From the NCBI RefSeq assembly GCF_964204865.1, contig NC_135263.1:12693426-12757425 (forward strand): a stretch of 64,000 nucleotides of DNA. The letters run 5' to 3'. Shown here piece by piece: positions 45,158-56,507 of the stretch. The position numbers and the translations under genes were made by a program. The number at the start of each line of letters is the position of its first letter. The stretch's first letter is position 1. The notes under the pieces were generated by a model. That model was given only the letters and a program-made list of their open reading frames with translations, was not told the origin of the DNA and searched no databases. The stretch comes from Styela clava. Lineage: Eukaryota; Chordata; Ascidiacea; Stolidobranchia; Styelidae.

Positions 45158-47668
45158 ATGTCAAAAACGGAATCGAAAGCATGGGATAATGTTGGAGGTG
45201 TCGCTTATTCAAATTCGCAACAACAGGCTGACGAGGTTAGTTCTTATTATATTAAACAATTGTTAAACGAATTTTTGTGGGACAGTGATGACAACGAAAC
45301 GAAAACGTTATTTCTTCTATTCCAGCGCTATACTGAATGGGCGCAGAAATATGACAGTGACGTCGATACCCTGAAATATGAAAGTCCACAGAATCTGGCG
45401 ACAGAATTATTAAAATATATCGATAACACTCCATCAACAAACGTTTTGGATGTTGCGGCAGGTAAATTGAGAATTTTCAAATATATCATATAAAAATGAA
45501 CGTTTGTAGCTTGGTTTGGCTTTAAAATGAAAGGTATTTTCGTCATTCTGAATAGATCTTAAATGGGTTCAGTGCTTTCTGCACGTTTCGTGTTACAACC
45601 CCAAAATACGTCTTCAATTCTGAATATATAGGCCTGAATCTGGCACAAAATGCTTGACGAAGTTGTCTGAACAATTTTCAACTTACCAGCCTGAATCCAA
45701 TGTGCTGTCGTGCAATGTCAATCAGTTTATAAATTCGAACGCTAAAAAATTTTCGACATTAATTTTTACTTTTCTCTATGCAATGATATAGCTTTATGAC
45801 GCGCAAGATTTAGACCGAAATATTTAGTTTTATAAATGCATCTAGATATGAAAAAATGTGTTATTTAATTGATTTCTTTCACCCACCAAATATGGTGATT
45901 TATATCGGCACAGGAAAGTGCGGTGAAGTTTTGAAAAAGCTCGGTTACAAAGGAATTATGGACGCAATAGATTTCAATGGTGCGATGCTGGAAATAGCAA
46001 AGGGAAAAAGTTTATACAGGTAGTTACAAAAATCCTGCAAAAATAGAAATCATGCTGTTTTTTTTAAACAAAAATAGATTAAAATCGACATGTCTTGTTT
46101 AAACGGAAGACCAACAAGTTATTCGATTTAAGATATATCTCGAAAGCCATAAGAGGAAGAAGAACTATATATATAGCCTATATATATATATAACCTATAT
46201 ATATATATATATATATACATTGGCATTTCATTGATTGTCTAAACTGATATATATATACATTTGTTCATCAAATATATTAAATAATTCCATAGTAAATATG
46301 GAGGCTTGTCCATGGCACATATTTTTCTGTCCCATTCCCATCCCATCACATAGGATTCCCATTGGAATAAAATTCAATCGAAAATGTTAAATTTATGTTT
46401 AGCGTTCACTAAATAGGACTATATTTACGAAGAGACATGCAAAACAGCAAAACTTACGAAATTTGGTAACTTTATAGTCATAACTATTATACATGTGACC
46501 ATCAGCGCCTTCACAAAGTATATTGTTAATGCTGAATATATTTTGCCTTTTATAGCTAACAAGAGAGCTATGCTCAATTATATAGACACGAAGTCCATAA
46601 CGAAATGTTTCACCATCATTACCCCGAAAATCATACGGTTTTCGTGTCTCATGGGAAATACAAATGTGTGCTGGGCCATCTCATCCAATTGCATGGGACG
46701 TTTCCCATGAGAATCCCAATCCCATGGACAACCCTGTAAATATGATCAAAGATAAATATGATGCCCATTAGAGGAGACAAAATTTACAATTTGTTCAGTT
46801 TCATTGTTGTATACATTTTATATGACGTTTTCGTTAGACGTAGAATATTTTTTATATTGTCAAACTAGCCTATGCGATCTCGTTTTTTTACTTGTCATAT
46901 TGTGTTTCAATAGGAATCACATAGAGATGGGGATTTATCCAAATAAACCAATTCCAGTGGCTGATGGACTGTACGATGCGGCGGTAGGTGCTGGATCATT
47001 TGGTCCTCATCATTTAGCACCTGGGTGTGTTGCGGTAAGTAATAAATGGCGGTTTACAGCATTATCCGAGGGACATTGAGGCGTAATTTTTGTTTGGTTT
47101 AATAAGCCGGGAAATATTTTTATTTATTTATGATACGATTTTTTTATTATTAAATTAATATGTATCTAACCAATACATATTTCAAGCTCGTGCTGAAGAG
47201 GTTGTTTCATCAATGGCAAACTAAAACTGATTTTTCAAATTAGTAATATGATTTGTTCACATGAGGTAACAACAAAACAATATTCACAAAGCGGCTCTCT
47301 AATACATTCTCTGTGAGACATTCTGTTTGAATCTGTTTGAGATAAAACAGATGCTTAAATCTTAAAAAAAAATTCTTCAGTCCCAATTTTCCTATGTCAT
47401 ACTTTAATAAATGTTAACTTTTTTGTTCACATTTTTGTATCAGCCAATCATTCACACTTTAAGACAAGGAGGCGTGGCAATTTTCAATTGTCGGGCAACT
47501 CCCCAGGCAACCGAGTTCAGAAATGCGCTTGAAAACGAAATAGATAAACTAGAGAAAGCTGGAATGATTGCCAAAATTGAAGTGAAAGAAATGACTCATT
47601 ATGCAGTAGAATGCCGGGAAACAGGAAATTCAATGATGTCAAAAGTCTATGTTTATCGGAGACTGTGA
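45158..47668 (+). CDS. METTL27-like class I methyltransferase, 4 exons
   Basis: Exons: 45158-45461, 45914-46019, 46914-47034, 47444-47668 (stop included), total 251 residues; human METTL27 has about 245. The family is a SAM-dependent methyltransferase of unknown substrate. Evidence: the METTL27-type N-terminal block (FQRYTEWAQKYDSDVDTL), motif I VLDVAAG at the exon 1/2 junction, motif II region MDAIDFNGAMLEIA, acidic-turn region DGLYDAAVGAGSFGPHHL, and the C-terminal LRQGGVAIFNCRATP with NEIDKLEKAGM. Phases join exactly. An AATAAA follows at 47710-47715. The exon 2 acceptor is odd: using gcacag|GA drops two residues from motif I (see findings). It is on the opposite strand to the surrounding lipocalins. 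Confidence 0.88.
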
Positions 47669-48550
47669 AAAATTTGTATCAAATGATTTTTCAATGTTCA
47701 TCGACCGGTAATAAATCGCATCTGAGTAACTGTTATTCGGTGATTGGAATAAACCTAACAAACTAGATTTTTGTTATTGAATATGAAAAGTTCTCTGATG
47801 CCAGTGTCCAATAAATTACGTTTCGAGAGTATTACTTCGTCATCCTTGGAAGTCGGGCAAGATTCGGGCATGGGTTTGAAACAGAAAACAAGAATTTTTA
47901 GGTAGTTTAGATAAGATCAATTATTTTCGGCAAGTATATTTTTTGAGCAGCAACATAAAGTGCAATCATGCTAATTTCTCTGGCCTCCAAACGGCAATCA
48001 TGAAACAAATATCATAGCAAAAAATAAGAATGTTTGACACTGGTTGATACCATATTAACTAGTCTAGTCAACGCTTCTCATAAGATATATCAATAATATA
48101 TAAAGTAGGATTTTAGCCGGAAGGATTTTGCGATTGTGAGGATTGTACATTTTGATTTTACTGTCGGTGATTGATAATTTATAATTTCATAATTTTTTCT
48201 TGAAAAAGATAAACAGGAATTTTTTTGTAGTTCTATAGCTTTTTGCACTGAACACAATTTTATCAAAAGGTCAAAAATAGCTGGTTTAGACCAATGTTGT
48301 GATGATTTAATCGATATCAAGGGCATCGGAGATTTTGCAGAAGCGTGGTTTTTTCAATGGTAAAGTTTTGTTAGCCTGCTCACCAACTTGATCACATATG
48401 ATTTTACAGCTAGTAATCAAGTATAATTATCTAAAATCATCGCAGAATCACTCCTGGTCTCTGAAAAGTTAAAAATACACGAATGTTGAATATATTCATG
48501 TAATGACTTTATTATGAAGAACTCTTGAATATGCAGTTTAGTATTGCTGA
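47669..48550. other. No gene seen
   Basis: 3' flank of the methyltransferase and of the first intact lipocalin, whose minus-strand AATAAA lies at 48513-48508. No exon found. Confidence 0.5.
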
Positions 48551-49168
48551 TTATATAGAACAATTTGCTAAAACGAGTTTCACTTTTTCCCATCCACCTC
48601 CAACTTCGTTTAATTTGTTATGGATTTTCAACATTGTTTCTGGACTGAGAACTGGTCCGGGCGTTCCTACATAAATTGTCTTATTTCCAAACAAGTCACA
48701 TCGCAACTTTATAAGATACGAATTCACTTCAGCGATAACAACAAATGGCATATATTTAAAAGCATCCATCCCTGATTCAATCTTGTAAACCGCAGCTCCG
48801 TGAACGTCCTGAAGCACAGCAGTTTTATATCTATTCACACCAAGTACTTTCTCGGTACGAAACGTAGCTGGTCCGATCCGAGCGAATTTTACTTGTGTAG
48901 AACCAATATTTTTGGGTCCATCTCCAGCATCATTTTGAAATTCCAAATCAATAGAAAAGTCGCCATCTTTCTCACTACGGAAATTCAATGTTTCACAACT
49001 CACTACTTTGTAGATTTCTTCTTCTGAATGAACATTTTCATACCATTGCCCAGTGAACATCGTGAAATCGATTTCGTTTTCCAAATTTGGAAGTTCACAA
49101 CTGTGGCAACAAGCCAACACCAAACAGTTGGCAACATATATAATGCCTACTGAAACAAATTTCCGCAT
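48551..49168 (-). CDS. Secreted lipocalin 1, intact, single exon
   Basis: 205 residues, no intron. Lipocalins are small extracellular beta-barrels that carry hydrophobic ligands. Signal peptide: MRKFVSVGIIYVANCLVLACC. The GxW signature is FTGQWYENVH at about residues 39-48. Four cysteines in the mature part (HSCEL, VVSCETL, LRCDLFG, ANCSI) sit as in apolipoprotein D, predicting two disulphides: N-terminal Cys to LRC, and VSC to the C-terminal Cys. Length and Cys pattern are typical of ApoD-type lipocalins. AATAAA follows the stop by about 40 nt. Its 5' half and upstream flank are duplicated at 51937-52800. Ligand cannot be read from sequence. Confidence 0.9.
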   Translation of the reverse strand: MRKFVSVGIIYVANCLVLACCHSCELPNLENEIDFTMFTGQWYENVHSEEEIYKVVSCETLNFRSEKDGDFSIDLEFQNDAGDGPKNIGSTQVKFARIGPATFRTEKVLGVNRYKTAVLQDVHGAAVYKIESGMDAFKYMPFVVIAEVNSYLIKLRCDLFGNKTIYVGTPGPVLSPETMLKIHNKLNEVGGGWEKVKLVLANCSI

Positions 49169-51110
49169 GTTGTATCTTCCAATACCGACTTTCGAATGTC
49201 GAAATACCTACCTTGTATAGGTTTTAAGAGACCTTCAGAAGAAAATTGATGAGGCTTTTTTGAGACAGCAACGGAAATCACGTGTGATGAGAGTTCTCTG
49301 TTTATGATATATACTTGCATATAACGTAATGTAAAGAATGTATACAGCTATTGCATTAATATTGCACAATGTGGATGCAGTATATAGTATCGTGTTGAAT
49401 TCATTCATGATACATGCGATACATACAAACTGTATACCCTGTAGAATATTATTTTGTCAAATGCGAATCTTTGCCTATTTTATTACTCTCAATTTGATTC
49501 GTATCTTGGCTTTTCTTTCTGCAGTTAGTAATCGGGTGCTATTTATTTTTATCTCCCCAGCAATCATTTTTGATATGTTTCTATAAATTGTGATTATCTT
49601 AGGCTAGAATAAGGTAGGTTAGGTTTGTGACCCACATTATCTAACGAAAGGGAACTAACTTTACTGATCGAGTGGGGTATTTGATGTGATATGCAATACA
49701 GCCTAGATATGCATTTGCAAATAACCTTTATGCATGTACTCTCAACCAAATAATAATTATACATTCTCCTTCAAGTGCAATACATACACAGCCAATCGAT
49801 TTCATATGTACTTACACCGGATATTTGATATTATATATGTATTCATTAAAATTACAGCGCATTCGACGGGTTATTCCGACTTCAATTCAAATAAATTTCT
49901 CTTGCGAAACTGGTAATATGGCGATATAGTCTGATGTATAAATTTGGTGATATGCTTTACTTTATTAAATAAAATATCTTTGGGCCTCCAACGAGAACAA
50001 TTGAAAGATTTGTTCATTTTAAATTCTTTAAAAATTTATTATTAAATACTGTGTTTTGTGATCAGCATCTAACACTGTGTTAGTGTATACTAGTTTAGAA
50101 GAGGGGGTGTGCAACATTTATGTCGGACATATAATCAACTTTAGCCAACTGGGCAGCCAGTGCGTCGCGGAAACGGCGAGAGAAGAGAATGCTGCTATCT
50201 CATTGCCTACCAGTATTAAAAACACCGATCAATTGGGAAAGATTTAAGGCAGCGACGAGAGCAAAAATCATCACGTATATTAACGATGCGATCTGACCGC
50301 CTTTTAAAAATAATCTTTCGGATTCTTATTTTTTCATATTTGATGGGGAAAAGTCTGAGGGCATAGAAGAAGAAGTACGGGAGATATTTAGAAGATCTGG
50401 TATAGAAGATATAAAAGTCAGACAATTATGATAAATATTCGTCGTTCTCGAACCTTTGATTATTTATGCTGATAACTTCAATATGGGTTTGATATATCTA
50501 CAACGCTTTGTACGCTTAGTCATTTTTCTATGAATTTGAGTAAATATTTTCAAATAGATTACCAATACCCTCAAACTCGACTTTGCATTTAAAAATAAAA
50601 GCAAATCTAATTCGCATCTTGTCTGTTAAGTAAGAAAAATTTTGCTCAATAATGCTTCAGAATTAAACAGAGTTAATATATGTTTTACGTTCATCAAATA
50701 TAATTTCATTTCACGACAACAATGATAAACAATCTCGTTCACCAATGCGCATCAGAGGAGATAGGCGGATAATGATTCCGCAGGTGTAATTAGAGCTATA
50801 ATGACTCTGGAGGTTAATTGATTTGATGCTGATTTATAGTGTAGTTTCAAGTTATATGTTCAAAAAGAATTCTGTGTAATTGGTATTTTCAAATATCGAT
50901 TGGATAGATTTTTTTTAAACATGCTATTCAAAAAAATAAATAAAAACCAGTTTTGGAGCAAGATAAATTTGATCTACACAAATAACACTATTGAGTCATC
51001 ACAACTTCCCTATACGCGTGGATGATTTTCAGGCAAACATATAGTCTCGATTATATTTATTTCCACAATTTTTACTACACAAAAAATTGATTCTCATGTA
51101 GAACAATTTA
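49169..51110. other. Spacer; part of a duplicated lipocalin flank
   Basis: No gene. About 49190-50430 is the upstream flank of lipocalin 1 and matches 52110-53290 in the same order (cagcaacggaaatcacgtgtgatgag, tgcacaatgtggatgcagta, gaacaattgaaaga). About 50970-51110 has an inverted, permuted counterpart at 53290-53465. Confidence 0.65.
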
Positions 51111-51206
51111 CAACAATACAATTTTTAGTATAGAATATCTCTTTAGAGAATTTATTATGAAAGCAAACTGAATAGGAAGAAATAAATCATTGGCATTGTC
51201 TTTTTA

Positions 51207-51788
51207 TTATTGAGAACACTTTGCTAAATTGAGTTTCACATTTGCCCATCCATTTCCAACTTCTACTAATTTGTTGTGGATTTTCAGCAATGTTTTTGTT
51301 TTTGGGAGAGGGTCCGACGTCGCTACATACACTTTTTTCATTCCGAACAAGTCACACATCAAAACCATTACGTATGCGTTTTTTTCAACAATATGAACAA
51401 TTGGCATATATTTTGGTGCATTCATTTCCGATTCAATTTTATGTGCAGTGGCATCGTTAACGTCCTGTAATATAGCATTTTCTATTTTTTTCATACCAAT
51501 CTCATTTGTAGCGAGAAAAGTGGATGGTGCAATTCGAGCAAAATATGCATTGGAAATTCCAAGGCTTTTATTTTGAGATTTTTCAATCTTTTGAAAACTC
51601 CATTTAGCAGAGAAACTGCCGTTTGCCCCACTCTGGTATTGTAATGTTTCGCAACTCACAACTTTGTATATTGTCTCTTCGGGATAATCGATTTCTTTTT
51701 CTAGTTTTGGAAGTTCACAGCAGTGGCAGCAAGACAACATCCAATATTTTCCGACATATAAAATGATCATTGCTAGAAACCTCAGCAT
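51207..51788 (-). CDS. Lipocalin 2, open but lacking the GxW signature
   Basis: 193 residues, single exon, signal peptide MLRFLAMIILYVGKYWML. Aligned with lipocalin 1, the stretch between EID and EEIYKVVSC is about 12 residues shorter in frame, removing the FTGxWYENVH strand A signature. The other hallmarks remain: FARIAPSTF, YVMVLMCDLFGMKKVYVAT, KIHNKLVEVGNGW, and the four cysteines. The rest of the frame is open and the protein-level changes look tolerated, so it may still be expressed. Loss of strand A and the conserved Trp should disturb the closed end of the barrel. It could also be a young pseudogene. Confidence 0.75.
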   Translation of the reverse strand: MLRFLAMIILYVGKYWMLSCCHCCELPKLEKEIDYPEETIYKVVSCETLQYQSGANGSFSAKWSFQKIEKSQNKSLGISNAYFARIAPSTFLATNEIGMKKIENAILQDVNDATAHKIESEMNAPKYMPIVHIVEKNAYVMVLMCDLFGMKKVYVATSDPLPKTKTLLKIHNKLVEVGNGWANVKLNLAKCSQ

Positions 51789-51936
51789 GTTGTATCCTCG
51801 AGTGTCCTCTTCCTAAAGACTTTCTGCTAAAATGGTTTCTAGGGCAATATGGAATATTGATTAGCTTTACTAATAACATTGAAATGCTTTAGACGCTTTG
51901 CTGCATACACGTAGAGCGTACGTAGCCCCGTACAAT

Positions 51937-52105
51937 TCACTACTTTGTAGATTTCTTTGTCTGAATGAACATTTTCTTACCACTGCACAGTGAACACCGT
52001 GAAATCGATTTCATTTCATAAATTTTGAAGTTCACAACTGTCGCAACAAGCCAACAACAAACAATTGGCAAGATATATAATGCCTACTGGAACAAATTTC
52101 CGCAT
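51937..52105 (-). pseudogene. Lipocalin N-terminal fragment d
   Basis: Reads as the first 55 or so codons of lipocalin 1 (start at 52105, then the C-C-signal region and VSC block) but with frame-breaking changes, and it stops at about 51937, where unrelated sequence begins. Its 5' flank (52106-52800) matches that of lipocalin 1, so this is a partial duplicate. Confidence 0.75.
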
Positions 52106-53290
52106 GTTGTATCCTCCAATACCGACCTTCGAATATCGAAATACCTTTCTCGTATAGGATGTATTAAAAGACGTTCAGAAGAAAATTGATGAGGCTTTTT
52201 TGAGACAGCAACGGAAATCACGTGTGATGAGAGTTCACTGTTTATGATATATACTTGCATAGATCGTACTGTAAAGAATATATACAGCTGTTGCATTGGT
52301 ATTGCACAATGTGGATGCAGTATTTAGAATCTTGTTGAATTCATTCATGATATATGCGATACCTATAAACAGTTTACCCTGTAGAATATTGTATTGGCAA
52401 ATGCAAATCTTGCTCATTTTAGTAGTTTTAATTTGCTTACCTACTTTACTTATTGAGTGGAGTCGTTAATGTGATATGCGCATACATAGTCAACATATGC
52501 ATATGCAACTAACCTTTATGCAATTTCCCTTAACCAAGTATGCATACATGACCATTCAAGTGCTATACATACACAGCCAGTCTATTTCATATATTTACGT
52601 ACACCGGGTATTTGATATATATCATATTTATATTCATTAAAATAACAGCGCAGGCGACGGGTTATTTCGATTTCAATATAACTGAATTACTCTTGTAAAG
52701 CTGGTAATATGGAAGTTGTTCTGTGGTATGAATTTGCTGATGTTATTTACTTTATCAAATAAAATATCTTGATGCCCTTGATGGGAACAATTGAAAGACT
52801 CGTTCATATCGAATTCATTAAAAAAATATTGTTAAATTATGTGCTTTTTGAATAGGTGAAGAAGCTTTCAGAAGCTGTGTTAATAGTATAGGATGACTTT
52901 TTTGTCGGCCATATAACCAACCAACTTCAGAAAGCTGGCTGGGCCACACAAAAGAATTCATTTTTTTTTCATGAACACAACGAATTGAAAAAACTAGCGA
53001 CAACCAGAGCGCTGCGGGAAAGGCAAGAGGGGAGAATGCGGCTATCGCTTTACATTAGAGGCATCGGACAAAACGGCTAAAGATTTTATAGCAGCGACAA
53101 GAGCAAAAATCATTATGTATTTTTACCGATGTGACCGCCTTTCTAAACGTAAACATTTGAGTTGGAATTTTATGTTATATCGGGAAAAATCTGATTGTTG
53201 ACAAGGGATATGGTTTGCCTTGTCGGATCGTGGCCCGCGGGCCGTCTGCTGCATACCCCCGGTATAGATGTAAAAGTCAATCAATCATAA
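52106..53290. repeat. Duplicated lipocalin upstream flank
   Basis: Tandem counterpart of about 49170-50430: cagaagaaaattgatgaggcttttttgagacagc, cacaatgtggatgcag, ctgtagaatattgt and gtcggccatataa occur in the same order. A GC-rich hAT-like end (gtggcccgcgggccgtctgctgc) lies at about 53230. No gene. Confidence 0.7.
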
Positions 53291-53465
53291 TGACGTTGTG
53301 ATGACTCAATGGCGTAAATTTGTGTAGAATACATTTATTTTGCTTCGAAACTGACATTGTTGTAAATTGTTCTATAGGAGAATCCATTTTTTGTGTAGTA
53401 AGAGTTGTGGAAATAAATATAATCGATATTATATGTTTTTCTAAAGATCATCCACGCGTATGGAC

Positions 53466-54190
53466 GGTGACCTTTCTATACCAAAGTCCAATTCAAGTGA
53501 AAGATACCTTCGAAGTTGCAAAGATTTTATTTCGAGATTTCGCATTCTTCCGAAAACTCCATTCAACAGAGCAACTGCTGTTTTTACCACGGTATAGTAT
53601 CGTAATATTTCGCCACTCACAACTTTGTATATTTCCTCTTTGGGATGCACAGTTTCATACCAAGTCTCGATGAGTTCTGTATAATTGCATCGAAGTTCAC
53701 AGTAGTGACAGCAAAACAACATCAAACAAAAGAGCAACGCTCAAATATATGGACACGTTAATCAGAGAAAAGCAGTTCTTACCTTTGACGCTACCGGTAC
53801 CTACGGCGCTTTAAGAAAGCAAGAACTTCGTTACACACCACCGACGTTCGATGAGCACGTGATCAAAAGAACAACAAGAAGAGTGCCAGCATACAAGCGC
53901 CTTTTTAGGTTTTCCACTAGGTGTCCAAGAAAACTAAAACGATTCATAGATCCCTTCCGTGTCCAATGAAAAATAATTAAGGTAATAGCCTTCTGGCGAA
54001 AAAAAAACAATCTTTAACTACTAAAAATTTCAAAGCAATTGGTCCAGTAATCAAAGAGAAAAGCGACTTTTTCATAACGTGTCAAAAAACGAGAACAACA
54101 ACAACATAATATTAAAACGATCCCTAGGTCCACTAACGTGTACAATAATTTATGACATATAGAATTATCACTGATAGAAAAACTCAGCAT
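53466..54190 (-). pseudogene. Lipocalin relic e, split by an insertion in the signal peptide
   Basis: The downstream piece (about 53729-53466) encodes a lipocalin 2-like N-terminal half with a WYE motif (ETWYETVHPKEEIYKVVSG) and then loses frame and ends at the inverted segment at 53465. The start codon and first codons lie at 54190-54165, with the lipocalin 2-type 5' flank beyond. About 430 bp of dispersed repeat separates them. Both halves are therefore one broken gene. VSC has become VSG, so a disulphide cysteine was lost too. Confidence 0.75.
53730..54163. mobile_element. Dispersed repeat inserted in lipocalin relic e
   Basis: Begins with agagcaacgctcaaatatatggacacg and contains aaagcaattggtccagtaatc and acaacaacaacataatattaaaacgatcc, the same words as at 34.1, 55.7 and 57.0 kb. 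Non-coding. Confidence 0.65.
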
Positions 54191-55660
54191 GTTGTATCCC
54201 CGAGTGTCCTCTCCTTAAAGACTTTCCGCTGAAATGGTTTCAAGATTAATATGGCATATTGATTAGCTTCATTAATAACAGTAAAATGTTTCAGACGCTT
54301 AGCTGTATACACTGAACTGAATACGTTGATACGCTGAAGGTGTAGAAATTCATCACGATCCGTATGAACGATCTGTAGGATTTACCACGATGGAGTGACC
54401 TATCTCACTTTTTATCTTGTCTTCTCATGTTTCAATTTATAATCTGTCAAGAGAAGTCTTGTGGTTGAAAAGTTGCTTGGAGTGTCTTATGGCGCTCACG
54501 TTGCTCTCTGCATATACAGCCACAATATGCTTGAACCAACCTATATTCATGTATACGTCAAGCAATTGTGCATATACAGCCTGCTGGGAATGATTATACA
54601 ACCTACTAATATGTTCTAGCATATCAAGTGATGTACATTCACAACTAATAACACGATTTCATAGTGTCATTTCGTGTGTCTGATATTCATTAGAATTACA
54701 ATGCAAGCAACTGACTTAAAATATAACATATATTAAGCTATTATGTTACATTAGTAATATATAATTAAAATGTGTTACTAATAATAGCGACATTATCTAC
54801 GTTATTGAATAGAATGCCTTTTGGTCATTGATAGAAACAAGCGACAGACTTGTTTGAGTTGATTCACAAAAAAATTCTATTGCATACGTTGACACTTATA
54901 GTTTCGGTAAATTGGCTGAGAGTTACAAACCGCCTAATGTACTTGTAATGTACAATTGGCCTCTACTAAAACAACAACAGATTTGAAATGACTCACAGGA
55001 ATATTCTAATATCTTTGATATTATCAAATATGACTCCTAATTTACATTTGTGTTCAAGCTTTCTAACATATAATTATCAGAATATCCAATTCAGGCGAAA
55101 TAATTAATTTTAATACTAATCCTTATGTTAGCGAAGTTATTAAAATAGCCACTAATTCTTTCGAAAACTTCTCACAAATAAGAGATAAACAAGGACGAGC
55201 AATGCTCTATTGAAATGGAACAAATGAGTATTTTACTGAGGGAGTGAATGAAACTATTTGTTTGTATGAGTAACATCTTGTGTTACTGCTTGGAGTACTC
55301 ATGGAGATGCGCTTTATTTCTCGCCTTATGTATGCATGCACTTATCAAGTTAAAATTTTTGTGTTTCAAAATAGATTCTGTAGCATTGCTCTTTTGACAA
55401 ATTATGAAAACGTTGAGTTCGAAATTAGTAAAAACCATAACTTGGGAAAAATGAAGCATGGTTAGAAACAAATCGATTGTACCACTTAAATAAACTTAAT
55501 TTTGATCGCGATTTCTCCTTAAAATACATAAGTGAATTAACGGAAAAAATATGCTCGTGATTACATTTATTCAGTTCAATCTAATTCTGAGAAGGGGTTA
55601 TTATTTTCTGAGAAGTAAGAATACACCAATGATTTTGATAGAATAAACAAGAGAGCCATG
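54191..55660. other. No gene seen; lipocalin 5' flank remnant
   Basis: 54180-54330 matches the upstream flank of lipocalin 2 (51780-51920: gttgtatcc, gagtgtcctct, aagactttc, gcatattgattagctt). The rest is AT-rich spacer without recognisable exons. Confidence 0.55.
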
Positions 55661-55890
55661 CTCAAATATATGGACACGTAGCCAATGGCAATAATTTTGA
55701 TGACGTCATAGCGAAAAAAAAGTAATAACCTTCTGGAGAAAAATTTTATCTTTAACCACTGAAAATTTCAAAGCAATTGGTCCAGTATTCGAAGAGAAAA
55801 GCGATTTTTTAAAAATGGAGACGGAGACAAATAACAATAACAATAACAACAAAATTTTGAAACGATCGTTATGTCCACTTCGTGTCCAAT
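55655..55890. mobile_element. Dispersed hAT-like repeat
   Basis: Contains gagccatgctcaaatatatggacacg, gcaattggtccagtattcgaagagaaaagcg and aacaacaaaattttgaaacgatcgttatgtccacttcg. Same family as 53730-54163. Confidence 0.6.
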
Positions 55891-55919
55891 AAGTAAACAT
55901 GTATTGTTTTTCAAACAGA

Positions 55920-56507
55920 ACAGCTCGCTAACATTAGCTTTACACTTTACCAACATCGATAATTTGTTGTTGAATTTTCAGCATTGTTTCTGGATTAGGA
56001 ACAGGGTCAGGTGTTGCTGCATACACTTTCTTCGTACCGAACACGTCACATCGCAGTATCATTACATAGGAGTCCATGTCAACAATATAAACAAAGGGCC
56101 TATATTTGAATTCATCAATGTTCGATTCAATCTTGTAAACTGCGACACCGTGAGCGTTTTGTATCGCAGCAGTTTCGAGAGTTTTCATACCAAGTTCTTT
56201 CGGCATAAAAAATATAGATGGTCCGATCCGAGCAAAGTTTACTTTATTAGCCCCAATATTTTTATATACATATTCATCATCTACATGAGGTTCCAAATAA
56301 ACTTAAAAGCCGTCTTTCTCACTGTAATAACGCAATGTTTCACAATTCACCACTTTATTGATTTCTTCTTCTGGGTAAATATTTTCATACCAATTCCCAT
56401 GGAATTTTTATTTTCATTTTCTAAATTTGGTAGTTGACAACTATAACAACAAGTCAACGCCAAACATTTGGTAACATATATTGCGGTCACTGTAACAAAT
56501 GTCTTCA
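55920..56507 (-). pseudogene. Lipocalin relic f, full length but broken
   Basis: Start codon at 56507 (MKTFVTVTAIYVTK), then the C-C signal region, but with frame shifts and a stop before residue 75. The middle (56296-55940) is open: NIGANKVNFARIGPSIF, then LRCDVFGTKKVYAATPDPVP. Near the end the codons for the GDGWQN segment are deleted out of frame, giving DVGKV and a stop. At least three independent lesions make it a pseudogene. Confidence 0.85.

Noticed and set aside
55871-56437. 188-codon plus-strand frame
   Set aside because: Antisense of lipocalin relic f; similar long antisense frames occur opposite other lipocalins and reflect shared composition.
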